DNA of 64,000 nucleotides from Ignelater luminosus (Eukaryota > Arthropoda > Insecta > Coleoptera > Elateridae): assembly GCA_011009095.1 (NCBI GenBank), contig VTPC01000672.1, positions 62,001-126,000 on the forward strand, given 5' to 3'. Position 1 is the stretch's first letter. Every line of letters begins with the position of its first letter. Shown here one piece after another: positions 37,596-47,800 of the stretch. The position numbers were made by a program, and so were the translations under genes. The notes under the pieces were generated by a model. That model saw only the letters and a program-made list of their open reading frames with translations. It was not told where the DNA came from and ran no database searches.

Positions 37596-37992
37596 TCAGT
37601 CATTAACATCTAAGCAATGATACAGTTTATTTCCAAATTCACATCTAACATTTTCAAAGCCTTGGGATTGAATGGATCTACATTCTATAGTGATACGACG
37701 TTTCACTTCTTCAATATTAACAGAAGGAGATTTAGTTTTTAGACACCTTCTAGGAAATCCTCCCTAGTTAAATCCGGTAACTTCGATTGGCTGTTTGCTC
37801 GTCTTTTGCCAATCCATGTTTCAGCAAATCGGTCATTGAACCAATTGCGAACGGAACATAATATAGAGAATTACCATCTTCATTAAAAAATAAGCTGCCT
37901 TCACCGTCTAACTCATTTTTGATATTAAATAGTGGTGTCAAGGAATTGCACTTCATTACGGGGTAGTTTAATATACTAGATATCTTAAACAA
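37596..37992 (-). pseudogene. Tc1/mariner-superfamily transposase, C-terminal half (left copy)
   Basis: The minus strand shows, in order: LFFNEDGNSLYYV, matching the F-x-Q-D-G-A-P-x-H-Y block with the second catalytic Asp; after a frameshift, VRNWFNDRFAETWIGKRR, matching the V-R-x-W-L-N-x-x-F-P-x-x-W-I-G-R-R block; PDLTREDFL, matching S-P-D-L-T-P-L-D-F-L with the third catalytic Asp; and after another slip a tail with VNIEEVKRRI, RCEFGNKLYHCLDVND and a stop. This order is that of insect mariner-like transposases. The helix-turn-helix part and the first catalytic Asp are absent and at least two frameshifts are present, so it is a dead fragment. It lies antisense to, and upstream of, the LINE pseudogene. 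Confidence 0.82.
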
Positions 37993-38270
37993 TTACATAC
38001 AATAGAAGATTAAAAAATATTATTTATTTCTTCTGGGAATGCGATAAGTAGTTAAGTTAGCAACAAGGGCCATTGAACACTTTACAACATTAATTGACTT
38101 GGTAATAACAAATAATTTCAACACTGAAACAGTGGTTACCGTGAAACAAGACTAAGCCATCATTTTATGGTACAAATAAATGAAGTTAAAATCTATAAAA
38201 AGGTAATAGCTAGATAAGCATCTATATTCATCTAACATATTACGGAATTATTTATACAATTACAAGATTA

Positions 38271-40212
38271 TTGCTAGTTAAAATAATAAACATACAAAAA
38301 CGCAACGTTTCGTATAATGGTGAACTTAAAAATCTAAAGAAAAAGCGAAATCAATTATTACTTACTTATGCAAGATTATACAATGACCCGCAATCTTGGC
38401 ACAGTTATGGACTACACAAAATCATTAAAATTCGCGAAAGCCAACATTACGAAAATGAGATTGACAAACGAAAACACGATTCTCCTTGAATATGGAAGTT
38501 TCTGGAAGAATTATTAAACAATAAAATTACAGCAGAATCTAAATACATTAATTTTGATAAAGTCGTTTTCAGAAGATCCGAATTCGATAGCGGAAGGTTA
38601 AATAACTTTTTTATCGATAATGTGAAGGAGATAAATTCAACAATATGATAGCGGATGAACGGAAATATACTACGAGAACGTTGCTTGAAACTGTATATCA
38701 GACAAATTACATTAAATGAACTGCATAAAATTATTAACAAAATGAAAAACAGTACAGATAGTATCGCAGTAGATATATTCAATATTCAATATTTAAAATA
38801 ACAAATTGTTCGTGGATTGGGAAATTTCCATAGATATGGAAAACAGCTACGATAGTTCCAATATCTAACGTAAAAGGTACCAGTAAGTTCTGCCTGCAAA
38901 TTATGGAACAAACTGTCAAAGACCAATTATTTAGGACATAATGAATTATTTATTGAATGTCAATCAGGATTTAGAAAACACCACTTTTGCGAGACAGCAC
39001 TAAATGTTGTATTAGCTAAATGGAAATCAAATATGGAAAATAAACGCGTGCAGCAGTTGCTTGATTTTAGACTTAGAAACAACATTTGTAGTCCAGTCAA
39101 TGAATGTCCAAAAAGGGGTTATAGAGGACATGGAATGGGGGAGAATTCTTCTCTTGCGGAATGTGTTGGGGGAAGTTAGGAGGCAAAGATACTAAAAGTC
39201 CCCGCCTGTAGCCCTGCCGCTTCAGGGGGAGGGGGGTGGAAAGGTCCCTGTCCTCGGTTTTTTCGCTTACAACTCGGAAACGGTGCGTCGTACGGTGAAA
39301 AGTATTCTTTACAAAATAAAAGATAATTAAATTTGCTATAAGAACGTCTATATTTACTTTCTTCCTATGTGTTATAGTTTCCGAGATATTCGCTAGCGAA
39401 AATTGATAATTTTTGGAAAACTTGTTTTGCCTCACATTTTTCTTCAAACTTGTCCTTCTAACTTGTCAGCCTTATGCTTTTGGAAAAGCCGTCAGACAGG
39501 AAGTTGTAGTGCATTAACTTTCCTTCAAAAATATGTATATTTACTAATTTATCTTCGACAGGTCAGTAGTTACAGCAATTTGAAGTCTTCGGATAAATTT
39601 CGTGATTTCTCAAGAAAACTCCACTTTTGCTATTATCGTTATTTATGTATTAAAAAACTGGGATTTAAGTAAGTAATACTCTCTGCCGTACGACGCGCTG
39701 TTTCCGTGTTATAAGCAAAAAAACGAAAAAAAGGACTTTTCCACCCCCTCCACCTTTGAAGCGGCAAGGCTAGGGGCGGGGACTTTTAGTATCTTTGCCT
39801 CCTAACTATCCCCAACACATTCCTCAAGAGAAAAATTCTCCCTCATTCCATGTCCTCTATAACCCCTTCGTTGACTCGACTGTTGAAAGGCAGAGAGATT
39901 TTGTTAAAGAAAATGGAAAGATACGAGATCAACGTTATAACAAGGAAAGGGTGTGAGAGTTATTTAACTGATAAATATCAAATTACCAGATTTAATATTA
40001 AATACATTCTTTTAAAAAGAGATGCGATCTGGAAATACCACATGGGTCAATTCTGGGTCCAATTGAGTTTAACTATATTGTACATAAACGACATTAATAC
40101 TACTCTGGATTTCCGTGAGACGAACTTCTTTGCTGATGACATCATCAGAGCTGTTACAGAGAGTTCATTCCGACCTTCAAGAAGTATCACTATAGCTAAA
40201 GCAAAAAACTAA
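38271..40212 (+). pseudogene. non-LTR retrotransposon (jockey/CR1-like) reverse transcriptase, interrupted (left copy)
   Basis: Fragments follow the order of a LINE ORF2. The linker between endonuclease and RT (38271-38489) has YNGELKNLKKKRNQLLL. An RT N-terminal part (about 38690-38800) has LNELHKIINKMKNSTDS. Then comes WKTATIVPISNVKGTSKF (about 38820-38930), followed after a slip by GHNELFIECQSGFRKHH and CETALNVVLAKWKSN (about 38935-39035) and LDLETTF just before a foldback insertion (39091-39880). Beyond it are GREILLKKMERYEI, SYLTDKYQITRFN, LYINDINTTLDF and the catalytic box FFADDI (39885-40145). Several frameshifts and stops make it inactive. The FADD box and SGFRKHHSCETAL-type motif place it with jockey/CR1-type LINEs; the clade is not resolved. 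Confidence 0.88.
39091..39880. mobile_element. foldback element inserted in the LINE reverse transcriptase (left copy)
   Basis: The ends are inverted repeats starting GTCCAGTCAATGAA (left) and GTCGAGTCAACGAA (right, reverse complement), then GGGGTTATAGAGGACATGGA, a GC-rich stretch with CCCCGCC and CCGCTTC blocks, and a GTCGTACG motif. Compared with the right copy (42839-44069) about 440 bp of the right arm and centre are missing, which leaves unequal arms. There is no transposase. The element splits the LINE frame between LDLETTF and the GREILLKKM segment. Confidence 0.85.
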
Positions 40213-40610
40213 GACGGTGGAAATATCTACTACACCTTCTGCAGATTTAACGAATAATGCCAAACTACATGTCAAAATTTATTTCTTATAACAGAGACCA
40301 CGAGACTGCAGTTATTTTGATGAATTACGCTTCTAATAGTATTAGGTAATTCATGAAAGAATGTTGTACATGTGCAAAATTTTAGGTTAAAAGATTCCTA
40401 ATATTTCTAACTTAGACTTAAGTCTATCTAGGCATTTATCCAACAGCGCAAGTCCATGCATAAGATTAAGAATGTACCGAGTTTCAAACCCGTACATAGA
40501 ACAATTTTATTATTAATTTATTTTGCTAATTCTGAGCATGTTTTGGTTAATTTATTGGTGCCACAGATTGAGAGGGAACTTCTACCCTATCGATTGATAC
40601 CATTACGTCC

Positions 40611-41010
40611 NNNNNNNNNNNNNNNNNNNNNNNNNNNNNNNNNNNNNNNNNNNNNNNNNNNNNNNNNNNNNNNNNNNNNNNNNNNNNNNNNNNNNNNNNN
40701 NNNNNNNNNNNNNNNNNNNNNNNNNNNNNNNNNNNNNNNNNNNNNNNNNNNNNNNNNNNNNNNNNNNNNNNNNNNNNNNNNNNNNNNNNNNNNNNNNNNN
40801 NNNNNNNNNNNNNNNNNNNNNNNNNNNNNNNNNNNNNNNNNNNNNNNNNNNNNNNNNNNNNNNNNNNNNNNNNNNNNNNNNNNNNNNNNNNNNNNNNNNN
40901 NNNNNNNNNNNNNNNNNNNNNNNNNNNNNNNNNNNNNNNNNNNNNNNNNNNNNNNNNNNNNNNNNNNNNNNNNNNNNNNNNNNNNNNNNNNNNNNNNNNN
41001 NNNNNNNNNN
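40611..41010. other. assembly gap, 400 N
   Basis: A run of exactly 400 N. The second gap in the window is also exactly 400 N, which suggests a fixed-size placeholder rather than a measured distance. The sequence to its left and right is the same duplicated block. Apparent long open frames spanning the gap are artefacts of translating N. Confidence 0.97.
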
Positions 41011-41333
41011 CTAGAGCGTTTAGCAAGCTACCCTCACATTTTTCATTTTTGGGAAATTGTATCCTGTTGTTATTCCAAATAAAAAATCGAGTTTTATGGA
41101 AGAGTTTAGCTAGCACTGGTATTTTTACCAAGAAGATGGACGTTTCCCAAAAAGATGACTAGAAGCCTGGATTTATCTTATCCAAGATCAGTAAAAACGT
41201 AACTTATTAAAAAGCATGAAGTTAACACTACCATTATTATTGTAATCGTGTTGTAAATTAAGAATAAAGTATAATATTTTAAGACAAGCTGAAAGCTTTT
41301 ACTTATTTTATTACACAATAAATTTTTGAAATG

Positions 41334-41736
41334 TCAGTCATTAACATCTAAGCAATGATACAGTTTATTTCCAAATTCACATCTAACATTTTCAAAACCT
41401 TGGGATTGAATGGATCTACATTCTATAGTGATACGACGTTTCACTTCTTCAATATTAACAGAAGGAGATTTAGTTCTTAGACACCTTCTAGGAAATCCTG
41501 CCTAGTTAAATCCGGTAACTTCGATTGGCTGTTTGCTCGTCTTTTGCCAATCCATGTTTCAGCAAATCGGTCATTGAACCAATTGCGAACGGAACATAAT
41601 ATAGAGAATTATCATCCTGTCTTCATTAAAAAAATAAGCTGCCTTCACCGTCTAACTCACTTTTGATATTAAATAGTGGTGTCAAGGAATTGCACTTCAT
41701 TATGGGGTAGTTTAATATACTAGATATCTTAAACAA
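41334..41736 (-). pseudogene. Tc1/mariner-superfamily transposase, C-terminal half (right copy)
   Basis: Counterpart of the pseudogene at 37596-37992, with the same order of motifs (VRNWFNDRFAETWIGKRR, PDLTREDFL, tail ending HCLDVND before a stop) and the same disabling slips. It differs by single-base changes and a few extra bases near 41614-41635, just upstream of the conserved EDG-type block, which break that segment further. It is probably the allele of the left copy rather than an independent insertion. Confidence 0.8.
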
Positions 41737-42011
41737 TTACATACAATAGAAGATTAAGAAATATTCATTTCTTCTGGGAATGCGATAAGTAGTTAAGTTA
41801 GCAGCAAGGGTCATTGAACACTTTACAACATTAATTGACTTGGTAATAACAAATAATTTCAACACTGAAACAGTGGTTGCCGTGAAACAAGACTAAGCCA
41901 TCATTTTATGGTACAAATAAACCAGGTTAAAATGTATAAAAAGGTAATAGCTAGATAAGCATCTATATTCATCTAACATATTACGGAATTATTTATACAA
42001 TTACAAGATTA

Positions 42012-44392
42012 TTGCTAGTTAAAATAATAAACATACAAAAACTCAACGTTTCGTATAATGGTGAACTTAAAAATCTAAAGAAAAAGCGAAATCAATTATT
42101 ACTTACTTATGCAAGATTATACAATGACCCGCAATCTTGGCACAGTTATAGACTACACAAAATCATTAAAATTCGCAAAAGCCAACATTACGAAAATGAG
42201 ATTGACAAACGAAAACACGATTCTCCTTGAATATGGAAGTTTCTGGAAGAATTATTAAACAATAAAATTACAGCAGAATCTAAATACATTAATTTTGATA
42301 AAGTCGTTTTCAGAAGATCCGAATTCGATAGCGGAAGGTTAAATAACTTTTTTATCGATAATGTGAAGGAGATAAATTCAACAATATGATAGCGGATGAA
42401 CGGAAATATACTACGAGAACCTTGCTTGAAACTGTATATCAGACAAATTACATTAAATGAACTGCATGAAATTATTAACAAAATGACTCGAAAAAACAGT
42501 ACAGATAGTATCGCAGTAGATATATTCAATATTCAATATTTGAAATAACAAATCGTGCGTGGATTGGGAAATTTCCATAGATATGGAAAACAGCTACGAT
42601 AGTTCCAATATCTAACGTAAAAGGTACCAGTAAGTTCTGCCTGCAAATTATGGAATAAACTGTCAAAGACCAATTATTTAGGACATAATGAATTATTTAT
42701 TGAATGTCAATCAGGATTTAGAAAACACCACTCTTGCGAGACAGCACTAAATATTGTATTAGCTAAATGGAAATCAAATATAGAAAATAAACGCGTGCAG
42801 CAGTTGCTGTGGTTTTAGACTTAGAAACAACGTTTGTAGTCCAGTCAATGAATGTCCAAAAAGGGGGTTATAGAGGACATGGAATGGGGGAGAATTCTTC
42901 TCTTGAGGAATGTGTTGGGGGAAGTTAGGAAGCAAAGATACTAAAAGTCCCAGCCTGTAGCCCTGCCGCTTCAGGGGGTGGGGGGTGGAAAGGTCCCTGT
43001 TCTCGGTTTTTCGCTTACAACTCGGAAACGGTGCGTCGTACGGTGAAAAGTATTCTTTACAAAATAAAAGATAATTAAATTTGCTCTAAAAACGTCTATA
43101 TTTACTTTCTTCCTATGTGTTATAGTTTCCGAGATATTCGCTAGCGAAAATTGATAATTTTTGGAAAACTTGTTTTGCCTCACATTTTTCGTCAAACGTG
43201 ACCTTCTAACTTGTCAGCCTTATGTTTTCGGAAAAGCCGCCAGACAGGAAGTTGTAGTGCATTAACTTGCCTTCAGAAATATGTATATTTACTAATTTAT
43301 CTTCGGCAGGTCAGTAGTTACAGTAATTTGAAGTCTTCGGATAAATTTCGTGATTTCTCAAGAAAACTCTACTTTTGCTATTGTCGCTATTTATGTATTA
43401 AAAAACTGGGATTAAGAAAAATCTTACCTAGCCTTGGCAAATTTCAGCTTTCTCATAAGGCTGAGGAGTTAGAAAGACAAGCTTGACGAAAAATGTAAGG
43501 CAATGTAACTAACTAGAAAAATCCCTCTATAACCCCCTTTTCGGCATTCATTGACTTTTCTTGAAAAATCACGAAGTTTATCCGAAAACTTCAAATTGGT
43601 GTAACTTCTGACCTGTCAAAGATAAATTAGTAAATATTTCTGAAGGAGATTTAATGCTCTACAACTTCCTGTCTGACGAATTTTTTGTAAAACATAAGGC
43701 TGGGGAGTTAGAAGGATAAGTTTGACGAAAAATCTGAGACAAAAAAAGTTTTTCGAAAATTATCGATTTTCTCTGGCGAATATCTCGGAAACTATAACAC
43801 ATAGGAAGAAAATGAATATAGACGTTCTTGTAGGAAATTTAATTATCTTTTGGTTTGTAAGTAATACTCTCTGCCGTACGACGCGCTGTTTCCGTGGTAT
43901 ACGCAAAAAAACAAAGAAAAGGACCTTTCCACCCCCCTCCACCTCTGAAGCGGCAAGGCTAGGGGCGGGGACTTTTAGTATCTTTGCCTTCTAACTATCC
44001 CCAACACATTCCTCAAGAGAAAAATTTTCCCTCATTCCATGTCCTCTATAACCACTTCGTTGACTGGACTATTGAAAGGCAGAGAGATTTTGTTAAAGAA
44101 AATGGAAAGATACGAGATCAACGGTATAACAAGGAAAGGGTGTGAGAGTTTTTTAACTGATAGATATCAAATTACCAGATTTAATATTAAATACATTCTT
44201 TTAAAAAGAGATGCGATCTGGGAATACCACAAGGGTCAATTCTGGGTCCAATTGAGTTTAACTATATTGTACATAAACGATATTAATACTACTCTGGATT
44301 TCCGTGAGACGAACTTCTTTGCTGATGATATCTTAACATCATCAGAGCTGTTACAGAGAGTTCATTCCGACCTTCAAGAAGTATCACTATAG
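42012..44392 (+). pseudogene. non-LTR retrotransposon (jockey/CR1-like) reverse transcriptase, interrupted (right copy)
   Basis: Same fragments as in the left copy: the YNGELKNLKKKRNQ linker (42012-42230), LNELHEIINKM (about 42450-42490), the WKTATIVPISNVKGTSK block (about 42580-42640), SGFRKHHSCETALNIVLAKW (about 42713-42775), LDLETTF ending at the foldback insertion, and after it LKGREILLKKMERYEI, LTDRYQITRFN, LYINDINTTLDF and FFADDI (44072-44330), then LLQRVHSDLQEVSL and a stop. The Cys of the HHSCET motif, changed to Phe-Cys context in the left copy, is in its usual form here. Multiple frame breaks remain, so it is inactive. Confidence 0.88.
42839..44069. mobile_element. foldback element, fuller version, inserted at a TA in the LINE
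   Basis: 1231 bp, flanked by TA on both sides: TTTGTA before GTCCAGTCAATGAA, and TTGACTGGAC followed by TATTGAAAG. The arms are long inverted repeats of about 500 bp (roughly 42839-43355 and 43553-44069) and share blocks such as GGTTATAGAGGACATGGA, CCGAGATATTCGC and CAGACAGGAAGTTGTAG. The centre contains an extra inward tip, CCCTCTATAACCCCC to GGCATTCATTGAC (about 43521-43552), identical in type to the outer ends. This suggests that two elements were fused or nested. No transposase is encoded. The TA target site fits the Tc1/mariner group. Confidence 0.88.
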
Positions 44393-44655
44393 CTAAAACA
44401 AAAAACTAAGACGGTGGAAATATTTAACGAATAATGTCAAACTACATGTCAAGATTTATTTCTTATAACAGAGACCACGAGACTGCAGTTATTTTGATGA
44501 ATTACGCTTCTAATAGTATTAGGTAATTCATGAAAGAAGGTTGTACATGTGCAAAATTTTAGGTTAAAAGATTCCTAATATTTCTAACTTAGACTTAAGT
44601 CTATCTAGGCATTTATCCAACAGCGCAAGTCCATGCATAAGATTAAGAATGTACC

Positions 44656-44863
44656 GAGTTTCAAACTCGTACATAGAACAATTTTATTATTAATTTATTT
44701 TGCTACTTCTGAGCATGTATTGGTTAATTTATTGGTGCCAGATTGAGAGGGAACTTCTACCCTATCGATTGATACCATTACGTCCCCTGTAGGTTCATTT
44801 GGGGAGCAGGAATTACAAAAATCTGAATCCGTATACATTGTCCTATGTACGAGTTTGAAACTC
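44656..44863. repeat. perfect 21-bp inverted repeat beside the LINE tail
   Basis: GAGTTTCAAACTCGTACATAG at 44656-44676 (21 bases, with an internal 13-bp palindrome at its start) recurs as its exact reverse complement at 44843-44863. The left arm lies in the duplicated block and the right arm lies just past its end. In the left copy the corresponding arm, near 40477, has one mismatch and its partner would lie in the gap. It may mark the boundary of the LINE tail or of another small foldback element. Confidence 0.7.
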
Positions 44864-47800
44864 CACACGTTTGGTATGTGTTGTATATTGTTGTTAACAT
44901 CCAAAATCGAATCGAAGAATACAAATAAAGCTTACCACTGCTACTACAGAATTGTCGCATATAAAAAGAGGACCTATAACTTTTGCCATTTTCTCAGGAC
45001 ACTGAATATGAGTTTTCCTAAATACATGAGGAGCTTCATCACTCCAATAGCGACAGTAGTGTTGATTAACAAAATCGATTTTTAGACCCTGATTGTTAAG
45101 TAAACTACTTGACAGTAATATTTGTTATATCATTGCAGTGTTGAAATATCTTGCTCGAATTGACATTTGTAGTTTCTCAGTTGATCAGATCCCTATCAAT
45201 ATTTTCTAATTTGTTGTAGTGTTGATGGTTCAGCAGATCACTGCCGATTTCTTCTTTAAGCCTTGAATCTCACAATACTTTCTTTTTCCAAAGTATTCAT
45301 ACAAGAAAACATAAAATTGACAAATCAGACGCTTAGCTCTACGGTATAGATTTCTTTTTACCAATGCAGTTATATCCAAGTTGTTGTCTGAAACCTAATG
45401 GTACCTTTCAAATCGTGTGTGTAAAAAATGTGTGGTCAAGCAGATGTTGTTTTCAATTTTACCATGTTTGCGTACATCATTCATTCGAGCTTGTAATCTA
45501 TTAAAACCTTTTCCTGATAGCTCTTATCTTTGCGTCTATAGAGCAGATGAATCGGACAACTATCATTTTACGGTTTTGTAATATCTGTTCTTTATGAGCT
45601 TGCCAACGAAATTAAACCATCCGGTATAGTACAAACATCTATTGAACTGATATCTTTCAAGTTCATACAACGCTCCAATTTACTGATTCAGTTCGGATAT
45701 CCGGTTTTATCACAACCCTCTACCTTCATCCGTTTTACTGTCCCTAACTGTTACTGATAAAGATTAAAGGCATTTCTGTCTGATATTAAATTTTAACCTC
45801 TTATTACGAAGATCTTTATTTCTTTTTACTTCATAATTAACTACCAGCTAAAGCAGTAAGGTGCATGTATTTTATTAACAAGTCTCATGTCTGTATGTTC
45901 GTATTTTAGTTAAAAGTAAGCAATAAAGAAGTATTTCTTCCGCTCCTTCCAGGGAGTATTCGTTGATTAATTATGTAAAAAAGGAAGATCTTGGTTTCTG
46001 CTTCTTATTTCGATTAGGGATAAGTGTAGAATGAAAACGTCGTTTAATTATTCCAGCGCTTTTTTTCGTTATCCATCACAGTTACTATTCATTTTCCAGT
46101 GAACACAACCGCAGAAATTGTGGTTGCCGCTTTCGATTTCCTGGAGTGCATTGAATCATAGTGCCTTCTGTTTTTTTGTTTTTCAGCACACAGCAATGCT
46201 GCGTTAAAAAAATAAACAGGGACTAAAAAGTACAGTAATTAATTCTGCGCTTTAATGGAAAACGCTCCCTTTGTGGATTTTCAGACAGAACAAACGGCTT
46301 TAAATAATGATTTCCGATGGGGTAGCACGAAATTCTCAGTATCTTTAATTGGTTTACGTCCGTGTTTGTTGATTAAAAAATAACTGTTGAGAAATACAAT
46401 GGAAGGAACACATTTTTGGAAGTAATTTATTGTTATGCGCATAATAGACCAGTGGTTTAGTTCAACAAAAGCTGTTGCTTTCATTTTTTTTCTATATTAA
46501 GATGGAAAGTAAAAAAAGAGTATACAACGTGTTATTTTTTTGCGAGTTTTACTTTTTAGGTGATTTAATTCAATAAAAATTTGATGGATTAGAATGTAGA
46601 TATTCAAGCAATTACGTTAAAATATATTTCCTGCTTTTATAACTCCTAACTTTCTGTAACCTGGGGTTTTATTATCCCTAGTGGTGTTCGGAGTTGGAAA
46701 AGTTTGACTGGACGTTATTGGCCAACTTTTTATTATTGTTGAACGTAATATTGGCTGTTACCAGCATATATATAGAACTCTTCTATAGTTCAGGTGAAAA
46801 TCATTTTGCTCCTAATAACAGTTTACATGACGATTTATTAAAGTGGAACATCTTAATTTATTAATTGATAATTTTGTAACCAGTTAAGTTTTGTTTTAAT
46901 TTGTTAGTTATAATGTATGTTAGATACTACTTATTTATAACACCCTTATTGATTTTGTTTAATGGCTGCATACACATTAATTAACGCAAGTTATATGATT
47001 TTAGTTGTATAAATACAAAAATTCTGTATTTTTGACGACTTCCAGTGTGTCCAAGATTTGTAAGTCTATAATGTAACATAACAAGTTAAATTAGGTTTAT
47101 TGTTGTTTCTATTTCTTTTCTTTATGTTGCAAATTTCTTCTTCTAGAAAATGGATTATTTCGAAAAAACAAAAGAATTTAATAAAATGATTTCTAAAGTA
47201 GGCAACCTTTTCTTATTTAAGCGACTCCGTGTTTCATACCGTCTCCAAGATTGGACACATTCTATAAAGTTATTATAGCACTTATCTGTTTCCAAGTGTT
47301 TTCTCTGGCGAAAAGTTATTGTATGAAGTATAATTGCCATCAACACACTTTACATGGTTAGCTTACACAAGATAAAACTTGAAAAAACTCTGAATAATAC
47401 TTTTGTGGGCCGAACAATCACTACCTTCATCCAAACATGCAATTCGTGGGCGATCAGGATTATTTTTTGAATATTGAACATTGTGACGTGAAATACCGAT
47501 TGGGACTTTGCGTATGTTTATGTTTCACAAGGACCTTAATATTACATATTTCATGATGGCAACAATATTCGCTCTTGGGACTTTTGGTATTTGATTATTT
47601 ATAGTCGCAATAACTGCATTTATAGATGTATATCCTTTGATGGTTCTGGCAGCTGTGAAAAATCATAGTACAACTGCCTAGAACAATTTTTTAATGGTCA
47701 TCAATCTTGTCCAGAAATTCAAAATTTAATTGTCGATCTCTATTTGGCAATGTTATGCAAATTCAGAAGTACAGACTATTCCAAGAGAAAATTGTATCTA

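Larger units (their letters stand above)
37276..40610. repeat. duplicated block, left copy (ends at assembly gap)
   Basis: This 3.3 kb block is repeated as 41011-44785 with only scattered base changes and small indels, plus one indel of about 440 bp inside the foldback element. It ends at the base before the 400-N gap, and the other copy begins at the base after it. Content in order: an antisense mariner-like transposase end, a sense LINE reverse-transcriptase pseudogene split by a foldback insertion, and a non-coding tail. The boundary pattern favours overlapping contig ends from two haplotypes over a genuine tandem duplication. Confidence 0.9.
41011..44785. repeat. duplicated block, right copy (starts at assembly gap)
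   Basis: Second copy of 37276-40610. It begins with CTAGAGCGTTTAGCAAGC at the first base after the gap and ends with ATTACGTCC at 44785, where the left copy runs into the N run. After this the sequence continues uniquely (CCTGTAGGTTCATTTGGGG). It holds the same antisense transposase end and LINE pseudogene, and a longer, less deleted version of the foldback insertion. Confidence 0.9.

Noticed and set aside
40456-41131. Open frames of about 200 codons on both strands around 40.5-41.1 kb
   Set aside because: They exist only because the 400-N gap contains no stop codons; the flanking residues are ordinary repeat DNA.
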